Shown piece by piece: positions 8,352 to 16,852 of a DNA stretch of 64,000 bases. Within the stretch, counting starts at the first letter, position 1. The number at the start of each line of letters is the position of its first letter. The notes under the pieces are model-generated. The model searched no databases, was not told the DNA's origin, and saw only the letters and a list, made by a program, of their open reading frames with translations. The position numbers and the translations under genes were made by a program. Origin of the DNA: CAZYIW01 sp964647705 (lineage in GTDB: Bacteria > Pseudomonadota > Gammaproteobacteria > PS1 > Pseudothioglobaceae); the NCBI GenBank assembly GCA_964647705.1, contig CAZYIW010000003.1, positions 1 to 64,000 of the forward strand. Reading direction: 5' to 3'.

Positions 8352-9020
8352 TTATTTTTGTCTTTGAAAGATTACAAATAGTTCTTCGATAAAAGAGGTG
8401 TATTTATTCCCAATGGATTCTACTTGAGTCACCAAACGATTATAAGCGATGGTAGCGGGTATCGCAGCAAACAAACCAAAAGCCGTGGCAATAAGCGCTT
8501 CTGCAATACCAGGGGCCACAACAGCAATAGTAGCTTGCTTGACCGAGGCTAAGCCAATAAATGAATGCATGATTCCCCAAACAGTACCAAATAAACCAAT
8601 ATAAGGAGACGATGAGGCAATCATCGCTAAGATGCTAAGCCCGTTATCTAGGCGATCTACCTCGTCATTAGCAGTCGTATTCATGGCACGATACGCTCTC
8701 TCAGAATTCATAACCAAAGCTTGGTTAGAAATAGATTTAGAATGATTAAATTCTGCGTAACCCGAGCCAAAAATATCCTCCATTGGTGTGCGATTAGCTC
8801 TGACCATTGGAATCTGTTTAGACAATTTTTCCAAATCAGTATCACTAAGAAAATGATTATGAAATTCGCGAATGTCTTTGTTGGCGTCCATGAGTGTTTT
8901 TTTCTTGGACAGAATAATGGTCCAAGAATAGATACTCATCAATACCAGAATAAACATCACCAATTGCACCACAAAACCTGCATCGATAATCAGGCTAAAA
9001 ATACTTAGACTATTGTTCAT
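8352..9020 (-). CDS. tolQ: Tol-Pal system proton-channel subunit TolQ
   Basis: MotA/TolQ/ExbB family protein of 222 residues with three transmembrane helices: residues 13-35, and two near 130-195 joined by the motif GLFGTVWGIMHSF and followed by PGIAEALIATAFGLFAAIPA. These conserved glycine-rich helices form the stator pore with TolR. The start ATG overlaps ybgC by 11 bp, the usual coupling in tol operons. Confidence 0.96.
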   Translation of the reverse strand: MNNSLSIFSLIIDAGFVVQLVMFILVLMSIYSWTIILSKKKTLMDANKDIREFHNHFLSDTDLEKLSKQIPMVRANRTPMEDIFGSGYAEFNHSKSISNQALVMNSERAYRAMNTTANDEVDRLDNGLSILAMIASSSPYIGLFGTVWGIMHSFIGLASVKQATIAVVAPGIAEALIATAFGLFAAIPATIAYNRLVTQVESIGNKYTSFIEELFVIFQRQK

Positions 9021-9411
9021 TAACTGCCTCCAAAATCATCGTTGGTATGGCGCAAGGTTTAAAAGTTTTTGCATTCAAACAGGCCACTGTTACTTGAGAG
9101 TTAAATAATACCTTATTTTGTTTTAAACTCAGGATTTTCTGTGAAAAAATCAAACTGGCTTGACGTATTTTTTCTACGTCAGTCTGTACCAAGATCTGTT
9201 CATTAAATCTAGCAGGATAATGGTACTTGGCACTGAGTGATTTAACCGCAAAAATAACATTTTTATTTTCAATTAACCAGTCCTGCTCAAAACCCAACTC
9301 TCTTAAGTATTCTGTACGCCCTCTTTCAATAAATTTAAGATAATTGGCGTAATAAACCACACCTGCACTATCTGTGTCTTCGTAATAAACTCTAAGGCTG
9401 ATCTCACTCAT
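9010..9411 (-). CDS. ybgC: Tol-Pal associated acyl-CoA thioesterase YbgC
   Basis: Hotdog-fold thioesterase acting on acyl-CoA or acyl-ACP, always found at the head of tol operons. The 133-residue protein has the signature YYEDTDSAGVVYYANYLKF with the catalytic aspartate in DTDSAG, and the helix ERGRTEYLRELGF. The histidine seen after VVY in many YbgC proteins is tyrosine here, a variation found in some members. Its start overlaps the ruvB end by 8 bp and its end overlaps tolQ by 11 bp. Confidence 0.92.
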   Translation of the reverse strand: MSEISLRVYYEDTDSAGVVYYANYLKFIERGRTEYLRELGFEQDWLIENKNVIFAVKSLSAKYHYPARFNEQILVQTDVEKIRQASLIFSQKILSLKQNKVLFNSQVTVACLNAKTFKPCAIPTMILEAVNEQ

Positions 9412-10432
9412 TAAACAAATCTTTTTCTTTGGTATTTTTTACCAAGCCCAGATGAGCATAAGCCAAATCAGTTGCACTTCGTCCTCTTGGCGTGCGCATG
9501 ATAAAGCCTTGTTGAATCAAAAACGGTTCAACCATATCTTCTAAAGTGCCTCGTTCTTCACCAACGGCGGTTGATAATGTATCCAGCCCCACTGGTCCTC
9601 CTGAGAATTTTTGAATAATAATATTGAGATAATCTCGATCCAATTGTTCCAATCCGGCATCATCTACTTTCAGAGTTGTCAGAGCTTCGTCTGCAATTTT
9701 TTGATGGATAATTCCATTGGTTTTCACTTCAGCAAAATCACGAACACGCCTTAATAAACGATTGGCAATTCTTGGAGTACCTCTTGATCGTTTAGCGATT
9801 TCTAAAGCCCCGCCCTGTTCAATGCTGATATTAAGAATACCGGCAGATCGTTTAATAATTTGTTGTAAATCATTAATCTCATAAAAAGCCAAACGCTGAA
9901 CTATGCCAAAACGATCTCTGAGTGGAGAAGTTAACATGCCTGCCCTTGTTGTCGCACCAATGAGTGTAAAGGGCGGTAAGTCAATTTGCACCGAATGCGC
10001 AGCCACACCTTCACCAACCATAATATCGAGCTTAAAGTCTTCTAATGCGGGGTATAAAATCTCTTCCACGACAGGATTTAAACGATGAATTTCATCAATA
10101 AAGAGAATATCATAGGGCTCGAGTTTGGTAAGAATAGCGGCCAAATCTCCTGAACGCTCAAGAACCGGGCCTGCGGTTTGTCTTAAACCAGCGCCCATAC
10201 TGTTGGCAATCACATGAGCTAATGTGGTTTTTCCCAGCCCTGGTGGACCGTAGATTAGACAATGATCTAGGGCGTCGTTACGCGCTTTAGCTGCTTTGAT
10301 AAATAAAGACATTTGACTTTTAACGTCGGCTTGTCCAATATAGTTAGAAAGCGAATCCGGTCGCACCGATTTCATCAAAACATCTTCATTGTTTTGATTT
10401 TGTCCACTTACAAGCGAGTCTTCTTCTATCAT
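9404..10432 (-). CDS. ruvB: Holliday junction branch-migration ATPase RuvB
   Basis: Hexameric AAA+ motor that drives branch migration with RuvA. The 342-residue protein carries Walker A GPPGLGKT (62-69), Walker B FIDEIH (111-116), the sensor region GATTRAGMLTSPLRDRFG, and a C-terminal winged-helix domain that includes GLDTLSTAVGEE and RTPRGR. The length is normal. It sits between lolB and ybgC without ruvA or ruvC, so the ruv genes are dispersed in this genome, although ruvB next to tol genes is a known gammaproteobacterial arrangement. Confidence 0.97.
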   Translation of the reverse strand: MIEEDSLVSGQNQNNEDVLMKSVRPDSLSNYIGQADVKSQMSLFIKAAKARNDALDHCLIYGPPGLGKTTLAHVIANSMGAGLRQTAGPVLERSGDLAAILTKLEPYDILFIDEIHRLNPVVEEILYPALEDFKLDIMVGEGVAAHSVQIDLPPFTLIGATTRAGMLTSPLRDRFGIVQRLAFYEINDLQQIIKRSAGILNISIEQGGALEIAKRSRGTPRIANRLLRRVRDFAEVKTNGIIHQKIADEALTTLKVDDAGLEQLDRDYLNIIIQKFSGGPVGLDTLSTAVGEERGTLEDMVEPFLIQQGFIMRTPRGRSATDLAYAHLGLVKNTKEKDLFNE

Positions 10433-10454
10433 TAAAAACTGTCCAATTTTTTTG

Positions 10455-10961
10455 TCATTTTAACTGATTCACCTGACTAATCTGCAATTTGATTTGAATG
10501 GGCTCGTGTTTGTGTTCCAGCTTGAGTATTTTAGGATAGCGTTGATTATTGATTTGTTGGTAACGCTGAATTGACAATTGCCAGTTTGGATCCCTAAATC
10601 CTTGATTAAATACAATGTTTTTTAGCTTTTTAATTGGAAAATGCCAACCCATCTGGGTGTGCATCCATGCTTGTAAGTCATCATGAATGGTTTTTTGATT
10701 GATGATTAACTGCTGATTCTTTGAATCAATCAACCATTGCCCCATGGCTAATACTGAGGTTAACTTGAGTTGAAAATCTGTGTGATTAAATGCAATTTGA
10801 TACTCTGCACTCTGATAACCCTTAACACCATTCACCGATAACTTTCCACTCATATTCCAAACACTGGGGATGGCGTGTGGCTTGTTATCATTCACACGCT
10901 CCATTGTGGACGAACAACCAAAAAGTAACAAAAGTAGTGGATAAAATATAACTTGAAACAT
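10455..10961 (-). CDS. lolB: Outer-membrane lipoprotein insertion factor LolB
   Basis: Receives lipoproteins from LolA and inserts them into the outer membrane. The 168-residue precursor has a short signal peptide ending in LFGC (lipidation at Cys16). The mature part shows the LolB pattern WNMSGKLSV, a beta-rich open barrel, and WLIDS followed by a helix (LQAWMHTQMGWHFPI). It is divergent from hemA with 75 bp between them, the standard gammaproteobacterial lolB/hemA arrangement. Here it is followed by ruvB, not ispE. Confidence 0.87.
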   Translation of the reverse strand: MFQVIFYPLLLLLFGCSSTMERVNDNKPHAIPSVWNMSGKLSVNGVKGYQSAEYQIAFNHTDFQLKLTSVLAMGQWLIDSKNQQLIINQKTIHDDLQAWMHTQMGWHFPIKKLKNIVFNQGFRDPNWQLSIQRYQQINNQRYPKILKLEHKHEPIQIKLQISQVNQLK

Positions 10962-11036
10962 CGCGCTCCATTGTAACGATAAACACCCACCTTTAGGTAT
11001 AATTAATGGCTTATTTGCATCTGTTAATTAGAATTT

Positions 11037-12308
11037 ATGCCACATATTGCAATTTTGAGTGTTAATCACCAACTTGCACCCGTTGAAGTCAGAGAAAAAG
11101 TGGCCTTTGCTTCTAGTGATCTCACACATGCACTAAACAGCCTTAAAGACTTAGAAGGGGTTAACGCTTGTGTGATTCTTTCAACCTGTAATCGATCAGA
11201 AGTCTATGCAGTTGTAGATGCACAACAACCTAAAGAAATACTGAGCAACTTTTTAGCCAATACACACCAAATTAAGCGTGAAGACTTAGACCCTTATCTA
11301 AGTTACTTTGAAAATGATGATGCACTTGAACATATCTGTCATGTGGCAATAGGCTTAGATTCTTTGGTGTTTGGTGAACCGCAAATATTGGGCCAATTAA
11401 AAGACGCCTATCATGTGGCCAAAGACACAGGCACTTTGGACAAAATTTTAGAAAAATTATTCCAACACGCTTTTTCTGTTGCCAAAAAAGTAAGAACCGA
11501 CACACAGATTGGCTCCTCCCCAGTATCGGTTGCCTATTGTGCTGTTAAACTGAGCGAAAAGATTTTTGCAAACTTGTCTGAACAAACCGTATTACTTATT
11601 GGTGCAGGAGAGATGATTGAACTGTGCGCTCAACATCTTACTCAAAAAGGGGTGGAGCAGATGATTGTCGCTAATCGAACGCTAGATAATGCCAAAAAGA
11701 TTGCCAATTTATACAGTGCTAGTGCGATTAGTTTAAAACAGTTTTCCAACGTTATACACCAAGCTGATATTGTAATTACTTCAACTGCAGCTTCGGTGCC
11801 AATCATCGGTAAAGGCTTGATTGAAACAGCATTAAAGCTGCGCAAACATAAGCCAATTTTTATGCTTGATATAGCTATCCCTAGAGACGTCGAACCTGAA
11901 GTTGGCCAACTCGATGATGTGTTTTTATATACCGTGGATGATCTACAACAAGTGGTCAGTGACAATATCGACTCCAGACAAAGAGAAAAAGCCCTTGCCG
12001 AGCAGATTATTAAAGATCAGAATAAAAATTTTTCAAATTGGCTGGAGTCACTTCCAAACGAACAGGTTGTGCAATCCTATCGACAAAATGCACATGCTAT
12101 TAAGGATGAGGCTGTTAAAAATACGCTGAAAAAACTCAAGAACGGTGGCGATTCAGCTGCACTGATACAAGAGTTGGCTGACCAACTGACAAACAAACTT
12201 CTACACGCACCTTTTCAAAATATTAAAAAAGCAGAACAAACCCAATTACAAAAATGTGGTGATTGTGTCCCTTTGTCAAAAAACGATATCGATATTAACA
12301 ACACATGA
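11037..12308 (+). CDS. hemA: Glutamyl-tRNA reductase
   Basis: First committed step of C5-pathway tetrapyrrole synthesis: NADPH-dependent reduction of Glu-tRNA to glutamate-1-semialdehyde. The 423 residues show the catalytic cysteine in STCNRSE (Cys51), the substrate helix GLDSLVFGEPQILGQ, a Rossmann NADPH site (LLIGAGEMIE, about 184-193) and a C-terminal dimerisation helix. A TATAAT hexamer at 10998-11003 lies 34 bases before the ATG, though I see no matching -35. The last four bases overlap prfA (ATGA), a conserved hemA-prfA pair. The gene feeds haem supply for the cytochrome functions elsewhere in the window. Confidence 0.97.
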   Translation: MPHIAILSVNHQLAPVEVREKVAFASSDLTHALNSLKDLEGVNACVILSTCNRSEVYAVVDAQQPKEILSNFLANTHQIKREDLDPYLSYFENDDALEHICHVAIGLDSLVFGEPQILGQLKDAYHVAKDTGTLDKILEKLFQHAFSVAKKVRTDTQIGSSPVSVAYCAVKLSEKIFANLSEQTVLLIGAGEMIELCAQHLTQKGVEQMIVANRTLDNAKKIANLYSASAISLKQFSNVIHQADIVITSTAASVPIIGKGLIETALKLRKHKPIFMLDIAIPRDVEPEVGQLDDVFLYTVDDLQQVVSDNIDSRQREKALAEQIIKDQNKNFSNWLESLPNEQVVQSYRQNAHAIKDEAVKNTLKKLKNGGDSAALIQELADQLTNKLLHAPFQNIKKAEQTQLQKCGDCVPLSKNDIDINNT

Positions 12309-13390
12309 ACGATTCTATTTTGTCAAAACTTGAACGCTTGTCGATGCGTCTTGAAGAGGTCGGTGTCATGCTTTCCGATCCTGATGTGGCTAGCGATCAG
12401 AAAAAATTTCGCGAACTTTCAATCGAACATTCGCAACTCACACCTGTTAGTGAGCAATACCAAGAATATCTCGCAACTCAGGCTGACATTGAAACGGCAG
12501 AGCAGATGCTTCTAGAAGATGATGAAGAATTAAAATCCATGGCCAAAGATGAAATAGCCACAGGCAAACAACGTCTAGAAGAGCTAGATCTTGACCTTAA
12601 AAAAGCGCTTTTACCAAAAGATCCAAATGATTCTCGTAATATTATTATTGAAATTAGAGCGGGTACTGGTGGAGACGAAGCTGCGATTTTCTCTGGTGAT
12701 TTGTTTCGAATGTATTCGCGTTATGTAGAAAGACAAAAATGGCAAATTGAAATCATGTCTTCTAGTATTGGTGAACATGGTGGCTTTAAGGAGATTATTG
12801 CCAGAATTAATGGTAGTGATGTTTATTCTAAACTCAAATTTGAATCAGGCGCACATCGTGTACAACGTGTGCCTGAGACCGAATCTCAGGGTCGTGTTCA
12901 TACGTCTGCCTGTACAGTGGCGGTAATGCCTGAAGTTGAAAATATTGAGGAAGTGGATATTAATATGAATGATGTGCGTATTGACACTTTCAGAGCCAGT
13001 GGCGCTGGCGGTCAACATGTGAATAAAACCGATTCAGCTGTGCGTGTAACACACCTACCAACTGGAACAGTAGTGGAATGTCAAGACGGGCGATCACAAC
13101 ACAAAAATAAAGCACAAGCTTTGTCTGTTTTGGCCTCAAGAATTTTAGACGAACAACAACGCGTGCAACAACAAGAGCAAGCTTCAGCACGCAAAGAACT
13201 GGTTGGTAGTGGCGATCGCTCACAAAGAATTCGTACTTATAATTACCCTCAAGGACGTATAACCGATCATCGAATTAATCTAACTCTGTACAAGCTTGCG
13301 GAGGTTATGGAAGGCGAACTTGATGCGGTTATTGAACCGCTGATAGTTGAACAACAAACCAATCAATTAATGGCGTTAAGCGAGAATTAA
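12305..13390 (+). CDS. prfA: Peptide chain release factor 1
   Basis: Terminates translation at UAA and UAG. The 361-residue protein has the peptide anticodon of the PxT type (PET, 190-192), which marks RF1 rather than RF2, and the universally conserved GGQ at 235-237 that triggers peptidyl-tRNA hydrolysis. An N-terminal helical domain of about 100 residues precedes them. It is translationally coupled to hemA and ends 4 bp into the convergent znuB. The prmC gene that often follows is absent here. Confidence 0.98.
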   Translation: MNDSILSKLERLSMRLEEVGVMLSDPDVASDQKKFRELSIEHSQLTPVSEQYQEYLATQADIETAEQMLLEDDEELKSMAKDEIATGKQRLEELDLDLKKALLPKDPNDSRNIIIEIRAGTGGDEAAIFSGDLFRMYSRYVERQKWQIEIMSSSIGEHGGFKEIIARINGSDVYSKLKFESGAHRVQRVPETESQGRVHTSACTVAVMPEVENIEEVDINMNDVRIDTFRASGAGGQHVNKTDSAVRVTHLPTGTVVECQDGRSQHKNKAQALSVLASRILDEQQRVQQQEQASARKELVGSGDRSQRIRTYNYPQGRITDHRINLTLYKLAEVMEGELDAVIEPLIVEQQTNQLMALSEN

Positions 13391-14181
13391 CCGGTGTGCT
13401 TGGTTGCTAAAAATTGCGAAAAAATAAACATAGCGCCCAATAAAATCACAATCAATGGTCCTGTAGCAATATCGACAAAAATGGAAATCCAGATTCCGCT
13501 ACATACCGCCAACATGGCGAAACCAATTGATTGAAAAATCATCTGTATGGGTGTTTTTGCAAAAACACGGGCAATCGCTGGTGGGATAATCAAAAGAGAG
13601 GTAATTAAAAGCACGCCCACAATCTGAACCGATACAGAAACTGCCAATGCAATCATCAACATAAACAACAGTTGATAGAAAAGATAATTCACCCCTTCTG
13701 CTCTGGCTAAATCTTCGCTTAAGGTTAGTAATAAAAGCCTGTGATAAAAAAAGCTAAGCAACACAATAATTAAAACAGCAATACCATAAACCCAAAAGAT
13801 ATCACTCTGACCGATAGCCAATATATCACCAAACAAAAAACCAAGATAATCGGTATTGGGTGCTGCCACTAAGGTCAAAACTACAATGCCTAAGGAAAGT
13901 GCAATATGTGAGAAGATACCTAAGATGGCATCGTTTGAAAAAAAATGCTTTGATTGTAATATTACAACCAAAGAGGCAAACAATGCACCCACCAAAACCA
14001 ATGAAAAATGTAGATTTAATCCACTTGCTATTCCCAATGCTACGCCAAGAAGCGCAGAATGAGAAATAGATTCAGAGAAATAGCTCATGCGTCTCCAAAT
14101 TACAAACGAACCCAAAGAACCGGCAATGATCGAGATACCAATACCCGCTAGAAACGCTCTAAGAATAAAATCTTCCATCAT
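13387..14181 (-). CDS. znuB: Zinc/manganese ABC transporter permease, ZnuB-like
   Basis: Integral membrane subunit of an ABC-3 family metal importer. The 264 residues hold about eight hydrophobic helices, with the family patterns GSFVIWRRMSYFSESISHSALLG near the start and LLITSLLIIPPAIAR in the second half. The adjacent ATG codons at 14181 and 14178 are both possible starts. The ATPase (znuC) and binding protein (znuA) are not in the window. fur lies 60 bp upstream on the same strand, so the two may be co-transcribed. Zinc is the likelier substrate but manganese cannot be excluded. Confidence 0.83.
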   Translation of the reverse strand: MMEDFILRAFLAGIGISIIAGSLGSFVIWRRMSYFSESISHSALLGVALGIASGLNLHFSLVLVGALFASLVVILQSKHFFSNDAILGIFSHIALSLGIVVLTLVAAPNTDYLGFLFGDILAIGQSDIFWVYGIAVLIIVLLSFFYHRLLLLTLSEDLARAEGVNYLFYQLLFMLMIALAVSVSVQIVGVLLITSLLIIPPAIARVFAKTPIQMIFQSIGFAMLAVCSGIWISIFVDIATGPLIVILLGAMFIFSQFLATKHTG

Positions 14182-14241
14182 TTATTAAATAACCGGTTCT
14201 CTATCAAGAGATTTTTCTGAAATAAAAGGTAAGTGGAAAAA

Positions 14242-14649
14242 CTATTGGCACTCTTTACAAAGGCCATATAAATATAGGCAATGGTCCGTTAGTTGATAAC
14301 CATATTTGTGGGCCACATCGTTTTGATGTTTTTCAATAACATCGTCTTGAAACTCATCAATTTTGCCACATTTGATACACACTAGGTGATCATGGTGCTC
14401 AACATTTGAAAGCTCATAAACACTCTGTCCATTATCAAAATTAAGCTTATTGACCATGCCTGCTTCTTCAAATTGAGTCAACACACGATAAATTGTTGCA
14501 ACACCAACCTCTTCGCCCTGAGTAATCAATGTACGATATATATCCTCTGCACTCATGTGATGCTCTTCACTGGTTTCCAATACCTCTAAAATCTTAAGTC
14601 GAGGCAGTGTTACCTTAAGTCCAGCACTTTTTAAATCTTGGGCGTCCAT
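14242..14649 (-). CDS. fur: Ferric uptake regulator Fur
   Basis: Iron-responsive DNA-binding repressor, 135 residues. The N-terminal winged helix includes LKVTLPRLKILEVLE and the recognition segment GVATIYRVLTQFEEAG. The C-terminal dimerisation domain has the metal-binding HHDHLVCIKCGKIDEF and a second Cys pair near the end (CKECQ). Divergence from bamE is the classical gammaproteobacterial fur/omlA arrangement and supports Fur over Zur, although the neighbouring permease is zinc-type. The 54-bp gap to bamE contains only a weak partial Fur-box match. Confidence 0.9.
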   Translation of the reverse strand: MDAQDLKSAGLKVTLPRLKILEVLETSEEHHMSAEDIYRTLITQGEEVGVATIYRVLTQFEEAGMVNKLNFDNGQSVYELSNVEHHDHLVCIKCGKIDEFQDDVIEKHQNDVAHKYGYQLTDHCLYLYGLCKECQ

Positions 14650-14703
14650 ATTCTTGTCCTTGATGTAAAATCGTTGAAAATCATTTTAATCAATTATTAA
14701 CTA

Positions 14704-15411
14704 ATGAACAAATTAACTTTGATTGTATTCTCATTCTCATTACCATTTTTAACGGCTTGTTCTTCCTCAATGCCTAAAATGCCGGATTTTGATTTGCCTG
14801 AGATGCCTGATATGTCTGATTTTGTGCCTGATTTATCACTACCTGATCTTTACAAAGCGGATATTTATCAAGGCTCAGTATTAGAACGTTTTAAGGTGAA
14901 TCAACTCAAAGTCGGTATGAATAAAGACCAAGTACAAGATTTAATTGGCTCTCCGAGTGTAATCGACCCCTTTCACAATAATCAATGGGATTACATTAAC
15001 TATTCTAAGACCTTTGGAGAGACGCAAAAAACCATCCACTATCGCTTAAGGTTAACTTTTGATGGCGATAAACTAAGCCAAATTGATACCTCTGAAATTG
15101 ACGCATTGCCCGCACTCACCAACGAGGAGAAAAAATTACAAGCCGAGCGTATTGCCAAAGAAAAAGCTGAAGCTGAAAGGATTGCTAAAGAAAAAGCAGA
15201 GGCCGAGCGTCTTGCCAAACAAAAGGCTGAAGCACAAGCCAAGGCTAAGGCCGAAGCTGAGCGTATTGCCAAAGAAAAAGCTGAAGCTGAAAGGATTGCT
15301 AAAGAAAAAGCAGAGGCCGAGCGTCTTGCCAAACAAAAGGCTGAGCAAGAAGCTGAAGCCGAAAGAAAACGTATAGAAGAAGCCAATAAACCTTGGTATC
15401 AATTCTGGTAA
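14704..15411 (+). CDS. bamE: Outer-membrane assembly lipoprotein BamE with repeat-built C-terminal extension
   Basis: Accessory lipoprotein of the BAM complex. Signal peptide ends in LTAC (lipidation at Cys19). A short Pro/Asp/Leu-rich linker leads to the BamE domain (about 58-135) with RFKVNQLKVGMNKDQVQDLIGSP-type and FHNNQWDYI patterns. Normal BamE ends there at about 110-130 residues. This protein continues to 235 with a strongly charged Ala/Glu/Lys helix built of units like AEAERIAKEK, similar in composition to the TolA helix. The tail DNA contains an exact 86-bp duplication. The helix could extend through the periplasm or bind peptidoglycan; that role is inference. Divergent from fur; ccmA follows within 15 bp. 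Confidence 0.85.
   Translation: MNKLTLIVFSFSLPFLTACSSSMPKMPDFDLPEMPDMSDFVPDLSLPDLYKADIYQGSVLERFKVNQLKVGMNKDQVQDLIGSPSVIDPFHNNQWDYINYSKTFGETQKTIHYRLRLTFDGDKLSQIDTSEIDALPALTNEEKKLQAERIAKEKAEAERIAKEKAEAERLAKQKAEAQAKAKAEAERIAKEKAEAERIAKEKAEAERLAKQKAEQEAEAERKRIEEANKPWYQFW
15145..15344. repeat. Exact 86-bp direct repeat inside bamE
   Basis: Bases 15145-15230 and 15259-15344 are identical over 86 positions, offset by 114 bp (38 codons), with a 28-bp Ala/Lys-coding spacer between. Each copy itself holds three degenerate units encoding AE-A-ER-(I/L)AK-(E/Q)-K. Perfect identity including silent positions shows a recent duplication or conversion, and the frame is preserved, so tail length can change in whole units without breaking the gene. 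Confidence 0.97.
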
Positions 15412-15423
15412 TAACCAGTGGTT

Positions 15424-16044
15424 ATGGCACAATCTTTAGACTCGGTCTCGCTAAAAGTCAATGAAGTAGAGTGTCAGCGCGGTTACAATCAACTATTTAC
15501 TGATCTGTCCTTTGAGGCAAAATCTGGTGATATTTTTCGCATCACTGGTACCAATGGTAGTGGAAAAACCTCTTTACTTAAAATCTTAGCCGGTATTAAT
15601 TCAGCCGAAGCCGGAACGGTGACAATTGACAATCACCCTGTTGGTTGTGAAAACTATCAACAATCGGTGTTATATTTGGGTCATCTATCAGCCATCAGCT
15701 CAGAATTGACTGCCACTGAAAACTTGCATTTTTTAACCCAACTTAACGCTTCCAAAAACAAATACTCTCTTACTCAAGCGTTAGTTCAGATTGGACTGGC
15801 GGGTTATGAAGATGAATATTGCGCCAAACTCTCAGCCGGACAAAAACGTCGTGTTATCTTAGCGGCTTTATTCTTATCCAACGCCAAAGTTTGGCTCTTA
15901 GATGAACCTTTTACCGCATTGGATCCTTTGGGAGTGGAGATTGTTGAAGGGTGTATTCAACAACATTGTGAAAATGGCGGAATCTGTTTATTTACCACAC
16001 ACCAAGATTCTTCACTTAAAAACCAAAAAATATTGTCATTATGA
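15424..16044 (+). CDS. ccmA: Haem exporter ATPase CcmA
   Basis: ATP-binding subunit of the CcmABCD system that releases haem-loaded CcmE for cytochrome c maturation. The protein (206 residues from this ATG; a GTG at 15418 is also in frame) has ECQRGYNQLF typical of CcmA, Walker A GTNGSGKT (42-49), signature LSAGQKRR and Walker B WLLDEPF. It follows bamE by 12 bp and overlaps ccmB by 4 bp. Other ccm genes are not in the window, so the system is split. Confidence 0.92.
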   Translation: MAQSLDSVSLKVNEVECQRGYNQLFTDLSFEAKSGDIFRITGTNGSGKTSLLKILAGINSAEAGTVTIDNHPVGCENYQQSVLYLGHLSAISSELTATENLHFLTQLNASKNKYSLTQALVQIGLAGYEDEYCAKLSAGQKRRVILAALFLSNAKVWLLDEPFTALDPLGVEIVEGCIQQHCENGGICLFTTHQDSSLKNQKILSL

Positions 16045-16706
16045 ATATCTATGTTCAAACATTTAAACGCGATTTGAAAATTGCTATTCGTAATCCCTCA
16101 AGTGTGATAAACCCTTTGCTGTTTTTTGTGATTTCTGTTTCTCTTTTTCCATTAGCAATCAGCCCAGAAGCCTCTACCTTGTCTCAAATTGCCTCTGGCA
16201 TTATTTGGGTCGCCAGTATGCTTTCTGTTTTACTTTCACTCAATACCTTATTTCATTACGACTTTGAAAATGGTGTCTTAGAACAAATGCTGGTTTCACA
16301 TTATTCATTGCCTGGGCTTATCCTAGCCAAAACACTGTCGCACTGGATACTAACAGGCATTCCAATTATTCTGCTCTCACCTTTATTGGGTACGGTTTTA
16401 TTTTTAACCCCAGAGGGTATTGAAGTATTAATGCTGACCCTGCTATTGGCCACTCCCAGCCTTAGCTTGATTGGTACGATTGGCGCCTCACTCATTGTTG
16501 GTATTAAAAACTCAGGTATGTTGCTCTCACTTTTGGTTTTGCCTTTGTATATTCCTATTTTGATCTTTGCATCATCCGCGGTTTCTCAAGCGCAGTTTGG
16601 TATGGATATCGACCAGCCACTGTTGTTTCTTGCCAGTATTTTAATTTTTAGCTTGATGGTTGCACCTTTTGTCAGCAGCTTGGCACTCAAAATTAGCTTA
16701 GAATAA
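16041..16706 (+). CDS. ccmB: Haem exporter permease CcmB
   Basis: Membrane subunit paired with CcmA, 221 residues with six hydrophobic helices. It matches the CcmB layout: an N-terminal FKRDLKIAIRNPSSVINPLLFFV segment, HYDFENGVLEQML in the loop after helix 2, and LLVLPLYIPILIFA in helix 5. The ATGA overlap with ccmA indicates coupled translation. ccmC does not follow; instead a promoter and the riboswitch-controlled metK begin. Confidence 0.93.
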   Translation: MNIYVQTFKRDLKIAIRNPSSVINPLLFFVISVSLFPLAISPEASTLSQIASGIIWVASMLSVLLSLNTLFHYDFENGVLEQMLVSHYSLPGLILAKTLSHWILTGIPIILLSPLLGTVLFLTPEGIEVLMLTLLLATPSLSLIGTIGASLIVGIKNSGMLLSLLVLPLYIPILIFASSAVSQAQFGMDIDQPLLFLASILIFSLMVAPFVSSLALKISLE

Positions 16707-16728
16707 ACCACAAAATAAGAAAAAGCAC

Positions 16729-16756
16729 TTGATTAGACAGAAATAATATTTATAAT
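16729..16756 (+). promoter_or_regulatory. Sigma-70 promoter of metK leader
   Basis: TTGATT (16729-16734) and a perfect TATAAT (16751-16756) are separated by 16 bp. Transcription would start near 16763, just before the predicted aptamer, which supports both calls. Confidence 0.7.
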
Positions 16757-16765
16757 TGTTGGAAA

Positions 16766-16834
16766 TACACGCTGATTTGCCCCGATTGCTAGCGTTACTG
16801 CCAAGTGAGCAGTTAAAACAAGCTAAAGCTGGAG
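16766..16834 (+). promoter_or_regulatory. SAM-II/SAM-V-type S-adenosylmethionine riboswitch aptamer
   Basis: The leader folds as the SAM-II class predicts. Stem P1 is ACGCT (16769-16773) with AGCGT (16791-16795), and its loop carries the conserved GATTT and CCGATTGC words. The 3' strand GCTAAAGCTGG (16822-16832) can pair back with CCGATTGC (16782-16789) to form the pseudoknot, including the invariant GCTAAA. The connecting loop contains an extra small hairpin ACTGC/GCAGT (16797-16801 with 16809-16813). It lies in the metK leader, the expected target for SAM feedback. Assignment is by eye from remembered consensus features; SAM-II versus SAM-V cannot be settled here. Confidence 0.72.
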
Positions 16835-16852
16835 TTTCTTCTAAATATAAAG

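Noticed and set aside
14650..14703. Possible Fur box in the fur/bamE gap
   Set aside because: The best alignment around AATCATTTTAATC matches the 19-bp consensus at about ten positions only, close to what AT-rich DNA gives by chance.
15039..15432. Long minus-strand and shifted-frame readings across the bamE tail
   Set aside because: They exist only because the repeat has no stops in other frames; their sequences are low-complexity (Ser/Ala/Phe or Lys/Pro runs) and bamE has clear family features.
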